Shown here: piece after piece, positions 1-7,223 of the stretch | Numbering within the stretch: position 1 is the first letter of the stretch | Layout: each line of letters begins with the position of its first letter | NCBI GenBank assembly: GCA_029821455.1 | Contig: JALGTI010000136.1 | Span: 1 to 8,443, forward strand | DNA: 8,443 bases | Direction: 5' to 3' | DNA from: Candidatus Zipacnadia bacterium | Lineage (GTDB): Bacteria > Armatimonadota > Zipacnadia > Zipacnadales > Zipacnadaceae | Notes under the pieces: model-generated | Told to the model about the DNA's origin: nothing | Database searches by the model: none | Seen by the model: the letters and a program-made list of their open reading frames with translations, nothing else | Program-made: the position numbers and the translations under genes

Positions 1-210
1 CCCGCCGCCGCTCAGAACACCAACCCCATTGGTGTGATCACTGACCCAGACGGCACCGGCTGGATCTGGCTGCAGGAGCCGGGGCCGCATCTGTTGAAAG
101 CAACCAAACCGGATGGCACCGTTGCGGAGGCGGAGATCGAGGCCGCGATGCTCCCACTTGACGCCCTGCCGGGCTATGATTACCTGCAGCGTGTTGAACT
201 GGGGTTCTAA
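1..210 (+). CDS. C-terminal end of an unrecognised protein (5' truncated by window edge)
   Basis: The first reading frame is open from base 1 to a TAA at 208-210 and encodes 69 residues, so the start lies outside the window. Third positions are rich in G and C, as in the other genes here, which supports real coding. The fragment contains a D-P-D-G-T-G-W-I-W-L run and ends in the residues R-V-E-L-G-F. It has no membrane segment and no catalytic motif that I recognise. The D-P-D-G and K-P-D-G turns suggest a beta-rich domain, but this is only an impression. It lies 98 bases upstream of the oxidoreductase on the same strand, so the two may share a transcript. I assign no function. Confidence 0.65.
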   Translation, partial: PAAAQNTNPIGVITDPDGTGWIWLQEPGPHLLKATKPDGTVAEAEIEAAMLPLDALPGYDYLQRVELGF

Positions 211-308
211 AGCCGTCCGCCATCAGTGGCAGAGGTCTGCTCAGACCGGCGGAGAATTGCCGGGCAGGCCCGCATTGGGCACAACAGACAGTACAGGAGG
301 AGTCTTCA
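211..308 (+). other. Short intergenic leader before the oxidoreductase
   Basis: This 98-base gap shows no convincing -35/-10 pair. A short inverted repeat, GGTCTG and CAGACC with only two bases between (234-247), is followed by no T-tract, so I do not call it a terminator. The oxidoreductase could be co-transcribed with the gene before it. Confidence 0.4.
295..302 (+). promoter_or_regulatory. Strong Shine-Dalgarno of the oxidoreductase gene
   Basis: AGGAGGAG lies 6 bases before the ATG at 309. It is an almost full anti-16S match and fixes that start codon. Confidence 0.85.
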
Positions 309-1217
309 ATGGCAGATAAGGTCAGAGTTGCATTGGTGGGCGCCGGGGGGCTATGTGATCTGGTAGAGGAGAAGCTCCACGCCACCGCCGACAAGTTCGG
401 CATTGAGCGGCGCTTTACCGACTACAAGCAGATGATCGAGGACACCGACCCCCAGGCCATCTACATCCTGATGCCGCCCCATCATCTTTATGACCTGGTG
501 GTTCACAGCCTCGATTGCAAGCTGCACGTCTTCATCGAAAAGCCGCCAGGCGTGACGCTGGACCAGATTAGTCATCTGGCCCATCGCGCCGAGCAGAACC
601 TGTGCCTGACCATCGTTGGGTTCAACCGTAGGTACACCCCACTGCTGCGCAAGTGTAAGGAGATGGTGTTCGAGCACGCCGGCTCGCCGCATCAGGTAGT
701 CTCGACCTTCTACAAGTGGCACAATCCACCAGCTCCCTACTATAATGGCGCAGTGGACATCCTGACATCGGATGCCATTCACGCGGTGGACACGATGCGC
801 TGGATGGCGGCGGCTGAGGTGGATGACCTCGCTGCAGTCGTGCGCAACCACGGGCAGAATCTGGCCCTGAGCTGGAATGCTCTATGCCGCTTTGAAAACG
901 ACTGCGTGGGAGTGCTGCTCACCAACTGGCGGACAGGTGGGCGCACGCATCAGTTCGAGATGCACGGCGATGGTATCAGCGTGTTCTGCAATCCAGACTA
1001 TGAGGCCATCATCCACCGCGACGGCGAGGAGCGGGCTGAGATCATCACCACTCAGGAGGCGGCCGGCAGCGACGAGAACTACAAGTACTACGGCTTCTGG
1101 GACCAGAGCCGCCACTTCATTGATTGTATCCAGAAGAACCACGAGCCAGAGAGTTGCTTCGCCGATGCTGTGAGGACGATGGAATTGGTGGACCGCATCC
1201 TGCACACGGGGTTGTAG
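309..1217 (+). CDS. Gfo/Idh/MocA-family NAD(P)-dependent oxidoreductase with shortened Rossmann N-terminus
   Basis: The 302-residue product resembles cytoplasmic sugar or inositol dehydrogenases of the Gfo/Idh/MocA family, which oxidise or reduce a sugar hydroxyl with NAD(P). Visible family marks are V-G-A-G-G at residues 10-14, the E-K-P motif at 77-79 (its lysine is catalytic in the family), G-F-N-R-R-Y at 104-109, and the D-x-x-H-x-x-D series at 155-161. The strong Shine-Dalgarno supports the ATG at 309. Family members are usually about 330-350 residues. Here the glycine-rich loop runs straight into L-C-D-L (15-18), which normally closes the second beta strand. The first helix and most of strand beta-2, roughly 20 residues, are therefore absent while the frame stays open. 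NAD(P) binding may be lost. The substrate cannot be read from the sequence. The family call is firm; activity is doubtful. Confidence 0.9.
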   Translation: MADKVRVALVGAGGLCDLVEEKLHATADKFGIERRFTDYKQMIEDTDPQAIYILMPPHHLYDLVVHSLDCKLHVFIEKPPGVTLDQISHLAHRAEQNLCLTIVGFNRRYTPLLRKCKEMVFEHAGSPHQVVSTFYKWHNPPAPYYNGAVDILTSDAIHAVDTMRWMAAAEVDDLAAVVRNHGQNLALSWNALCRFENDCVGVLLTNWRTGGRTHQFEMHGDGISVFCNPDYEAIIHRDGEERAEIITTQEAAGSDENYKYYGFWDQSRHFIDCIQKNHEPESCFADAVRTMELVDRILHTGL

Positions 1218-1236
1218 GTAGCCGCCGTGCATTCGT

Positions 1237-1260
1237 AGGGGCGCGATTAATCGCGCCCCT
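1237..1260 (+). terminator. Perfect 24-bp palindrome with T-rich tail, probable terminator and interspersed repeat copy
   Basis: The half-site AGGGGCGCGATT is followed directly by its exact reverse complement, giving a 12-bp GC-rich arm beginning 20 bases after the oxidoreductase stop. The plus-strand tail TTGTTTCTAT is T-rich, which fits intrinsic termination of the plus-strand gene. On the minus strand no T-tract follows, so it is less convincing for the opposing operon. The very regular palindrome with a central GATTAATC looks like a dispersed repeat that has been used as a terminator. Confidence 0.7.
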
Positions 1261-1277
1261 TTGTTTCTATCTGATAC

Positions 1278-1303
1278 GTGGACGTGATGAATCACGCTCC
1301 CAC
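1278..1303. repeat. Degenerate second copy of the GATTAATC palindrome
   Basis: CGTGATGAATCACG (1283-1296) is a 6-bp stem with a GA centre, flanked by outer GTGG (1278-1281) and CCAC (1300-1303) arms. Its core differs from the upstream perfect palindrome by one base (GATGAATC against GATTAATC), and the flanking C/G arms also align. It begins 2 bases beyond the stop of the discoidin gene, so it may act as the 3' stem of the minus-strand operon, although no T-tract follows on that strand. Confidence 0.55.
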
Positions 1304-1304
1304 A

Positions 1305-2561
1305 TTAGTCGCTCAGCGTGAAGCTGGACAGCAGGGGCACGACCGCGGTGGCGGCCTGCTCGAGGGCATCTTTAGGTGCGCTTATGCGCAGGCAGTAGCC
1401 GCTCTCCCCGCTGTGCAGCAGCCACAATGAGTGGGTACTGCCATCTCGGTTCAGGACGATATGACGGGCCGGCAGCCCTGCTACCTCGACATCCTCCTCG
1501 GCGACGATCTCCGCCTCTTCCCACAGGTCAGCATAAAGCTGTATCGTCTCATCCAGGTCTGCTGCAGGCTGCTGCGAAACCGCGAACACCAGAGGCGCTT
1601 GCTCGCTTGCCAGGCCGACTAAAACCAAAACCAGGCCCTCATCCGGGTCTTCCAACTCCCCGGCTCGCTCCCAGCCGGCCGGAACCGATAGTTGGAAGTC
1701 ATTGACGGTCAGGACAGTAGCGGCCTCTGGCGTCTCGTCTGCGGGTTGAGTGGCGGTTTCGGCAGGTGTCATTTCTTCACCGCCCTGTTCGCCTGGTGGC
1801 TGTGGCTCAGCCTCGGCCTCGCCAGGCGTCGGCGGCTGAGCCGTGACCTCCTGTAGCGTTTCGCGTGCCTGGCGGTACAACTGCCCATCGCGGTACTTCT
1901 TGAGATCCTCCAGCAAGTTTGTGAGCGTAATGATGAGCTGGTCCAGCACGCTGTCGGGGACGATGGCCTCGTAGATTTCCACCTCCCCCATCTCCACCCG
2001 CAGGTCCGAGCCATGGTTCGTGGTGATAAGCAGTCGCACGTAGCGTGCTTCCACCGGCGCGGCGAAGTCAAACGCCTGCTGAATGGCCTTATTGACCACC
2101 AGCCCCTTGCGAACCGTCTGGTAGGGCCCATCGGGGGTAGTACGCGAGACCTGGATCTCCACATCACGCACCCAGCGGCCGATAATGCTGGGACTATCAG
2201 TAGCCGGATCAATAACCACGCGGCTGATCAGGTGAGTGCGCTCGCCTTCAAAGGCGATCACGATCCACTCCGGATCGCTATCACTGGGCACTTTGGCGGA
2301 GGCCCAGCCATAGGAATCCTGGGGCACGAACGAGCCGGTCACGTGCTTGCCATCAATGAGGTTGGTGACCTGCCACTCGGGTGCGGGGTTGCCATCTTCC
2401 CTGCGGGCCTCAGACGAAAACGCTTTGATAAGGCCACCGTTCTCGGCGGCAGCGATGTTTATACTCCCTGCCACCGTGGGGACGGCCATTGCACTGGTCA
2501 CGTTGACAACAATCAAACCGCTGACGATTACGACTGCCGATATCAGCTTGATGCCTCTCAT
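1305..2561 (-). CDS. Secreted discoidin (F5/8 type C)-domain protein with C-terminal PsbP/MOG1-like domain
   Basis: The 418-residue product starts with a signal peptide (R/K at residues 2-5, hydrophobic core about 6-22, likely cleavage after A-M-A at 24-26), so it is exported. Residues about 45-198 form a discoidin-like beta-sandwich: N-L-I-D-G-K at 67-72, P-E-W-I-V-I-A-F at 97-104, R-Y-V-R-L-L-I at 173-179, and G-E-V-E-I-Y at 192-197. Such domains usually bind carbohydrate or other surface ligands. A helical stretch (203-238) and a Pro/Glu/Thr-rich linker (240-282) lead to a second domain (about 287-416) opening F-Q-L-S-V-P-A-G-W, typical of PsbP/MOG1-like folds of unknown role. The ATG has AGGAGC upstream with 8 bases spacing. 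It lies 49 bases after the kinase gene with no promoter visible between, so it is the last operon gene. A role as an outside partner of the kinase or the wall machinery is inference. Confidence 0.85.
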   Translation of the reverse strand: MRGIKLISAVVIVSGLIVVNVTSAMAVPTVAGSINIAAAENGGLIKAFSSEARREDGNPAPEWQVTNLIDGKHVTGSFVPQDSYGWASAKVPSDSDPEWIVIAFEGERTHLISRVVIDPATDSPSIIGRWVRDVEIQVSRTTPDGPYQTVRKGLVVNKAIQQAFDFAAPVEARYVRLLITTNHGSDLRVEMGEVEIYEAIVPDSVLDQLIITLTNLLEDLKKYRDGQLYRQARETLQEVTAQPPTPGEAEAEPQPPGEQGGEEMTPAETATQPADETPEAATVLTVNDFQLSVPAGWERAGELEDPDEGLVLVLVGLASEQAPLVFAVSQQPAADLDETIQLYADLWEEAEIVAEEDVEVAGLPARHIVLNRDGSTHSLWLLHSGESGYCLRISAPKDALEQAATAVVPLLSSFTLSD

Positions 2562-2569
2562 CGTTCCGT

Positions 2570-2575
2570 GCTCCT
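2570..2575 (-). promoter_or_regulatory. Shine-Dalgarno of the discoidin-domain gene
   Basis: On the minus strand AGGAGC lies 8 bases before the ATG at 2561. It gives the last operon gene its own translation start even though it has no visible promoter of its own. Confidence 0.65.
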
Positions 2576-2610
2576 GTCCTGCTGTAGTTTCACAAATCCT
2601 CCGGCGCGCC

Positions 2611-4434
2611 TCAAGGTGTCACCGGGTTCTGCCCTGGCGGCCCAAAGGTGTCTTCAAAGACGACCTCATCATCACGCCGCACTTCAATCGTCGTGCTGCC
2701 GCGGCCCAGGATTGGCACCTCCTTGACGGTGCCCGGGTCCAGTTCCCCCTCCCAGGCGATCACGCGGCCCCCTTGGTCGGTGTACCAGATGTCTATCTTC
2801 TGACCCAGTTCCTGGCCCTGAGGCGTGACACGCACTATCCATCGCGCCAACTCACGGTCAGCAGGGCGATAGCTTGGGTCCGGCTCAACGTGGACATTCG
2901 GAGATACCGGCAGTTCAGGCTCCTCCGGACCTAATTCATCCTCGTCGGGTTCAACCTCCTCTGCAACCTCCTCTGGCCCCTTAGACAGATCAACATCAAT
3001 GGCGGTGCCCTCTTCTACCCGCGTGGCCGGCTGGATTGACTGGGCGATGACGGTGCCCTCTGGCTCTCGCGAGAACTTCTCGGTAGTGGTGCCGAGGGTC
3101 AACCCAGCCTGGGCTAGCCGCTGCTCCGCCTGGGCCAGGGGCAGGCCCACCACGCTTACTACCGGTACAATCTCCTCACCACGGGCTATAACCAGGTCCA
3201 CCTCGGTGTCCTCGGCGACCATCGTTCCGGCGGGCGGCGACTGGGTGATGATGGTGCCCTCCTCGGCAGTGTCGGTTCTCTCAAACGCAACTGAGCCAAC
3301 CTGCAGGCCTACTTCACTGAGCCGCTCACGTGCCTCAGCCTCGGTATAGCCCTTGACGCCAGGCACCTGCATTGTCCTAGCGGGCGTGCCCGGATAGAAG
3401 GCCAGCTTGATCAGCCAGGTGCCGAACACCAGGACAATGAGGGCGATCAACACTGCAGCGACAATGCTCCAGACATTGAGCGGTTGTGACCGTACCACTG
3501 TTGGCGCTGCTGCAGGACGACCTTCTGCCGTCGGGGTCTCAGGGGCAGTCGTGGCGTAAAGTGGCAACATTGCCTCCCGCGAGGGCTGCAGTACACCGGT
3601 GCGGTCTAGCTCCTCACCGGCTGCCAGCTTGCCCAGGTCATCGAGCACCTCTTCTGCGCTCTGATAGCGGCGCGCCGGGTCCTTGGCTATCGCCTTGTTG
3701 ACAACGAACTCTTCAGAGGGCGTGATGTTCGGATTGATGATATGCGGAGACACAGGGCGCTGCTCGACGTGCATCGCAGCGATCTGCGCTGCCGTCTCCC
3801 CCTGAAAGGGGGTCTGGCCAGTCAGCGCCTCGTACATCACACAGCCCAGCGAGTAGATATCAGACTGCGGCCCCACAGGTTTGCCCTGGGCCTGCTCTGG
3901 TGAGACGTAATGGGCCGACCCCAGCACCATCCCGTCCAGTGAAAGGCTGTCGTGGCCAGCCGCAGCCGCGATGCCAAAATCTGATAACTTCGCAATTCCA
4001 TCCTCGGTGAACAGGATATTGTGCGGTTTGACGTCCCGATGGACCAGGCCGGCCTGATGGGCGCACGAGAGCGCCCGACAACACTGAGCTACTACCTCAA
4101 TGACCTTACGACTGGGCAGGGGAGCGTACTGCTCCAAGATACGCTTCAGGTCAGGCTCCGGGAGATACTCCATTACGATGTAGTAAAGCTCCCCGTCGGC
4201 GCCGGTGTCGAAGATTTGGACGATATTGGGGTGGTTGAGCCCAGCCGCCGCACGCGCTTCAGAGCGGAATCGGGCTACGGCCTCGGCGTCCTTGGCATAG
4301 TTGTCTCGCAGAATCTTGACCGCGATGGTCCGCTCCAGAGCCAGGTCTGTTGCCCGGTAGACACATGCCAGACCGCCCTCGCCAATCAACGAGTCAAGAC
4401 GGTATCTATCTGCCAGTATTCTGCCTTCCACCAT
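2611..4434 (-). CDS. PASTA-domain membrane Ser/Thr protein kinase (PknB/PrkC type)
   Basis: The 607-residue protein is a eukaryotic-like kinase that phosphorylates Ser/Thr on wall-growth and division proteins in response to peptidoglycan fragments. The cytoplasmic kinase domain (about 10-270) is complete: glycine loop G-E-G-G-L-A-C-V (18-25), ATP lysine K40, helix-C glutamate E59, H-R-D at 132-134 with K136 and N139, D-F-G at 152-154, and S-P-E at 178-180. A Thr/Pro-rich juxtamembrane region precedes one membrane helix (about 321-346). Outside are two PASTA domains (about 356-419 and 422-486), an acidic linker (487-510) and a beta-rich C-terminal domain (about 528-595) resembling the Ig-like end of Firmicutes PrkC. 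Actinobacterial PknB usually has four PASTA domains. The start lies 36 bases after the PBP stop, with no clear Shine-Dalgarno, so translation probably depends on the gene before it. Kinase activity is expected because all key residues are present. Confidence 0.95.
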   Translation of the reverse strand: MVEGRILADRYRLDSLIGEGGLACVYRATDLALERTIAVKILRDNYAKDAEAVARFRSEARAAAGLNHPNIVQIFDTGADGELYYIVMEYLPEPDLKRILEQYAPLPSRKVIEVVAQCCRALSCAHQAGLVHRDVKPHNILFTEDGIAKLSDFGIAAAAGHDSLSLDGMVLGSAHYVSPEQAQGKPVGPQSDIYSLGCVMYEALTGQTPFQGETAAQIAAMHVEQRPVSPHIINPNITPSEEFVVNKAIAKDPARRYQSAEEVLDDLGKLAAGEELDRTGVLQPSREAMLPLYATTAPETPTAEGRPAAAPTVVRSQPLNVWSIVAAVLIALIVLVFGTWLIKLAFYPGTPARTMQVPGVKGYTEAEARERLSEVGLQVGSVAFERTDTAEEGTIITQSPPAGTMVAEDTEVDLVIARGEEIVPVVSVVGLPLAQAEQRLAQAGLTLGTTTEKFSREPEGTVIAQSIQPATRVEEGTAIDVDLSKGPEEVAEEVEPDEDELGPEEPELPVSPNVHVEPDPSYRPADRELARWIVRVTPQGQELGQKIDIWYTDQGGRVIAWEGELDPGTVKEVPILGRGSTTIEVRRDDEVVFEDTFGPPGQNPVTP

Positions 4435-4470
4435 TGCGCACCGGTTAGTCAGAAGTGACGGATTGGTAGT

Positions 4471-5874
4471 CTATTTGTTCAGCAGCAGGGCCATTACTTG
4501 CTGGACAATGGGCGCTGCCACCACCCCGCCAGCACCTGCATTCTCCACTATGACCGTAACGACCACCCTTGGACTCTGGGCAGGCGCAAACGCGGTCGCC
4601 CACGCGTGCGGTACGCCCTGAGGGTTTTGTGCGGAACCCGTTTTGCCGGCAACACTAACTTCCTGCACAGCGAGGCGTCCGCCAGTGCCTGTTTCCACGC
4701 ATTCGACCATCATACCTGCCACGTCACTCGCTGCCTGGCGACTGACCGCCTGCCCCAAACTGGTCGCCCCACCGCGTTTGAGGACTTTCCCACGCTTGGT
4801 ATGGACCTCCTCTATCAAATATGGCGCCAGTTGCCTGCCTTCGCGGGCAATTGCCAGCGTTAGTACGGCGATTGCGTACGGAGTGACAAGCGTCTTGCCC
4901 TGTCCAAACGCTGTTTGAACCAGTTCAGCTTCGGCGTTATCACCGACAAACTCAGCCATCCGTCCCGCCTGCACAACCCCCTCGCCAAACGGCAGCTTCG
5001 GTGCATCAAGCAGATGAAACCTGGCCACATAGTCGGCGAACCGCTTTGGCCCGAGCTGCTGGCCCAGCTTCGCGAAGGCGATGTTGCAGGAGTCAGCCAG
5101 CGCCCGCGTCAGGGAGAGTTGACCATAGCCATTGCTGTGCCGGCAGCGGACCTGACTGCCAGCTATCCATTCTACACTACCGCAGGTGAAATTGGTATCC
5201 GGCTTCACGATGCCAGCATCCAAGGTGGCAGCAGCCGTCAGTATCGTCAAAACCGAACCGGGTGGATACAGCCCCTGGATAGGGCGAAACAGTTCCGGCG
5301 AAGCCGGGTCATTGCGGAACACCTCGAACAGCTCAGTGCTCTGGGTCACGTTCCTGGGGTCGTAGGTGGGGGCGCTGGCCATGCACAGGATCGCCCCGGT
5401 CTGGGCATCCAGGGCTATCACGGCCCCCCGCTGACCCCGCAGCAAGCGGGTGGCCAGCCGCTGGGCCCTAGCATTGATGGTTAGAACGACATCACAGCCG
5501 ACTGGCCGACCGTAAGTGAGATCGTCCCACGGATCAGCATAACATCCCTGGCCGGTCAGCGCATCGAGCAGGCCTGGGGTCAACCCGCTGCGGTCGTTAT
5601 AGCCGGTCAGGTGACAGAATGCCTCAGCGATCGGATAGGTGCGCACCCACTTGCCGTGCTCTTCCTGTGCACCTAGCACCAACTCCCCGTCAGAACTGTA
5701 AACTTCGCCTGGGATGACGCGGCGCGGGCGCTCGAGGGTGCGCTTGTTATTGGGGTCGGCCTGTAGGCGGACCGCACGCACTACCTGCCACCAGCCGCAT
5801 AGCAAACACAGGGCCAGGAAGCCGGCCAATGGTACCATAGCAAGTTTGCGGATGGCTCTGCTCAACTCGCGCAT
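4471..5874 (-). CDS. Class B penicillin-binding protein (PbpA/FtsI-like) lacking the SxxK lysine
   Basis: The 467-residue protein is a monofunctional peptidoglycan transpeptidase homologue, the usual partner of a SEDS glycosyltransferase. It has an N-terminal membrane anchor (about 12-36), a short linker region, and a transpeptidase fold from about residue 125. The length is like actinobacterial PbpA. The S-x-N motif is intact as S-C-N (262-264) and K-T-G-S is intact (411-414), followed by the usual P-H-A-W and E-N-x-G-x-G-G stretches. The active-site serine is present in Y-P-P-G-S (203-207), but the motif continues V-L-T where V/T-F-K is expected. The codons are TCG GTT TTG ACG, so Thr210 replaces the general-base lysine. 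No other lysine occurs until residue 224. The ATG follows the SEDS stop by 4 bases, implying translational coupling. It is either a pseudo-transpeptidase or a variant enzyme. Confidence 0.93.
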   Translation of the reverse strand: MRELSRAIRKLAMVPLAGFLALCLLCGWWQVVRAVRLQADPNNKRTLERPRRVIPGEVYSSDGELVLGAQEEHGKWVRTYPIAEAFCHLTGYNDRSGLTPGLLDALTGQGCYADPWDDLTYGRPVGCDVVLTINARAQRLATRLLRGQRGAVIALDAQTGAILCMASAPTYDPRNVTQSTELFEVFRNDPASPELFRPIQGLYPPGSVLTILTAAATLDAGIVKPDTNFTCGSVEWIAGSQVRCRHSNGYGQLSLTRALADSCNIAFAKLGQQLGPKRFADYVARFHLLDAPKLPFGEGVVQAGRMAEFVGDNAEAELVQTAFGQGKTLVTPYAIAVLTLAIAREGRQLAPYLIEEVHTKRGKVLKRGGATSLGQAVSRQAASDVAGMMVECVETGTGGRLAVQEVSVAGKTGSAQNPQGVPHAWATAFAPAQSPRVVVTVIVENAGAGGVVAAPIVQQVMALLLNK

Positions 5875-5878
5875 ACGA

Positions 5879-7183
5879 TCACGATTCTGGACGGCGGCCG
5901 GCTGGCATCCAGTCGCGCGCCACCACCATCAATAATCCCAGAGCGATGAAGTTGCAGACAATTGAAGTGCCGCCATAGCTCAGGAACGGCAACGTCATCC
6001 CGGTCACAGGAATGAGTCGCAGCACGCCGCCGATGACGATGATGCTCTGCAGGGCAAAGATGGTGGCCAGCGCCGCTGCTAGCAATGCCCCAAAGCGGTC
6101 AGTTGCCGACCAGGCTATCTGATAAGCTCTAAATGAGATGAGTGTGTAAAGCAGGAGCACGGCGATGCTGCCCAGCAGGCCCAGCTCCTCGGCTACAGCA
6201 GCGAAGATGAAATCACTATGGGCGACAGGAATGAGATCAGCCATTCCCAGGCCCAGGCCAGAGCCAGTCACCCCGCCTGCGGCCAGCGCAAACAGGGCCT
6301 GCAGCGGTTGATAGCCTTTACCCGTCGGATCGGCCCACGGGTTGAGCCAGATGCTGATGCGGTCGCCCACGTGCGGGAAGACAGCCGCTGCAACCAGCGC
6401 GCCTACGATAAAGACGGCGATTCCTACAACCCCGTACCCCTTCCGCCCGGTGGCCAGGTACATCATTGCGATGAACAGCCCCAGAAACAGAGCCGCTGCT
6501 CCCAGGTCGCGCTGCAGCACAAAGATGGCCAGGCAGAAAAAGACCATCAACAGCAGCGGGGCCGCGTAGCGCAGTTCAACAGTTGGCAGCCCCAGCCGCG
6601 AGGCGGAAGTCCGCCGGAGCAGCTCCCCTCGGTCGGCAATATAGCCTGCCAGGAAGACGGCCATCAGCAGCTTGGCCAGTTCAGTGGGCTGAAAAGTCAC
6701 AAAGTTGAACAGGCTCAGCCACAGCCGGGCGCCATTCTTCTCGATACCCCATAGCATCGTCATGCCAAGCAGCACCACAGCCAGGATCCCAGCGGCGTAC
6801 TTCAGCCGCCCCAGGCTCCGCACATCATCCAGCCCATAGTAAGTCATCAACATCAGCGCCGTGCCCAGCAGGATCCAGATGACCTGCTTGGAAGCAGCTA
6901 CGTGCTGGCCGGTGCCTGGGTCTCCCAGCCGCCACAGGATGGTGACGCCCAGGCAGCAAAGTACCGACACCAGCGGCAGCAGCAGATGGTCGCGGCGGTC
7001 GTCCAGTAGATCCATCAGCAGAGCGGCCACTATCAGCGCACCAACTACAGCCATAACGCGAGTGGCGTGGGCCACCGGCTCACCGCCCGCCAGGCAGCTT
7101 AGGACAAAGGCCAGCGCCCCGATCAGGGCGCTGAAGACTAATAAGCTGAGTTCAACACGCCTTGCGTCAGGAATCAGGGACAT
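5879..7183 (-). CDS. rodA: SEDS-family peptidoglycan glycosyltransferase (RodA/FtsW)
   Basis: The 434-residue polytopic protein polymerises lipid II into glycan strands at the membrane together with its class B PBP. It has about ten or more hydrophobic segments. With the ATG at 7183 as residue 1, family marks are Q-P-T-E-L-A-K (165-171), the conserved aspartate D226 in Q-R-D-L-G (SEDS catalytic site), A-E-E-L-G-L (331-336), and the C-terminal signature L-I-P-V-T-G-M-T-L-P-F-L-S-Y-G-G-T-S (390-407). I chose this ATG because GGAAG lies 7 bases before it and the protein then opens directly with M-S-L-I-P-D. A TTG at 7237 would add 18 polar residues and overlap the FHA stop. The gene follows the FHA gene by 40 bases and precedes pbpA by 4. 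RodA against FtsW cannot be separated by sequence alone; the locus order favours RodA. Confidence 0.95.
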   Translation of the reverse strand: MSLIPDARRVELSLLVFSALIGALAFVLSCLAGGEPVAHATRVMAVVGALIVAALLMDLLDDRRDHLLLPLVSVLCCLGVTILWRLGDPGTGQHVAASKQVIWILLGTALMLMTYYGLDDVRSLGRLKYAAGILAVVLLGMTMLWGIEKNGARLWLSLFNFVTFQPTELAKLLMAVFLAGYIADRGELLRRTSASRLGLPTVELRYAAPLLLMVFFCLAIFVLQRDLGAAALFLGLFIAMMYLATGRKGYGVVGIAVFIVGALVAAAVFPHVGDRISIWLNPWADPTGKGYQPLQALFALAAGGVTGSGLGLGMADLIPVAHSDFIFAAVAEELGLLGSIAVLLLYTLISFRAYQIAWSATDRFGALLAAALATIFALQSIIVIGGVLRLIPVTGMTLPFLSYGGTSIVCNFIALGLLMVVARDWMPAGRRPES

Positions 7184-7190
7184 CCTCTCG

Positions 7191-7195
7191 CTTCC
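7191..7195 (-). promoter_or_regulatory. Ribosome binding site that decides the SEDS start
   Basis: On the minus strand GGAAG lies 7 bases before the ATG at 7183. This favours that start over the in-frame TTG at 7237, whose extra residues look non-conserved. Confidence 0.5.
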
Positions 7196-7223
7196 ACACC
7201 AGCTTGAAGCGGTTGCGGGCCGG

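Noticed and set aside
234..247. Short inverted repeat before the oxidoreductase as a terminator
   Set aside because: The stem is short, the loop is only two bases and no T-tract follows.
351..851. 166-residue minus-strand open frame
   Set aside because: It overlaps the well-supported oxidoreductase on the other strand and shows no independent motif or start signal.
2013..2726. 237-residue plus-strand open frame
   Set aside because: It lies opposite the discoidin gene, which has a signal peptide, recognisable domains and a ribosome binding site. The plus-strand product has no recognisable domain and is a GC-rich antisense shadow.
6218..6754. 178-residue plus-strand open frame
   Set aside because: It is antisense to the SEDS gene. 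Its Gln/Pro/His-rich composition is what the complement of hydrophobic codons gives.
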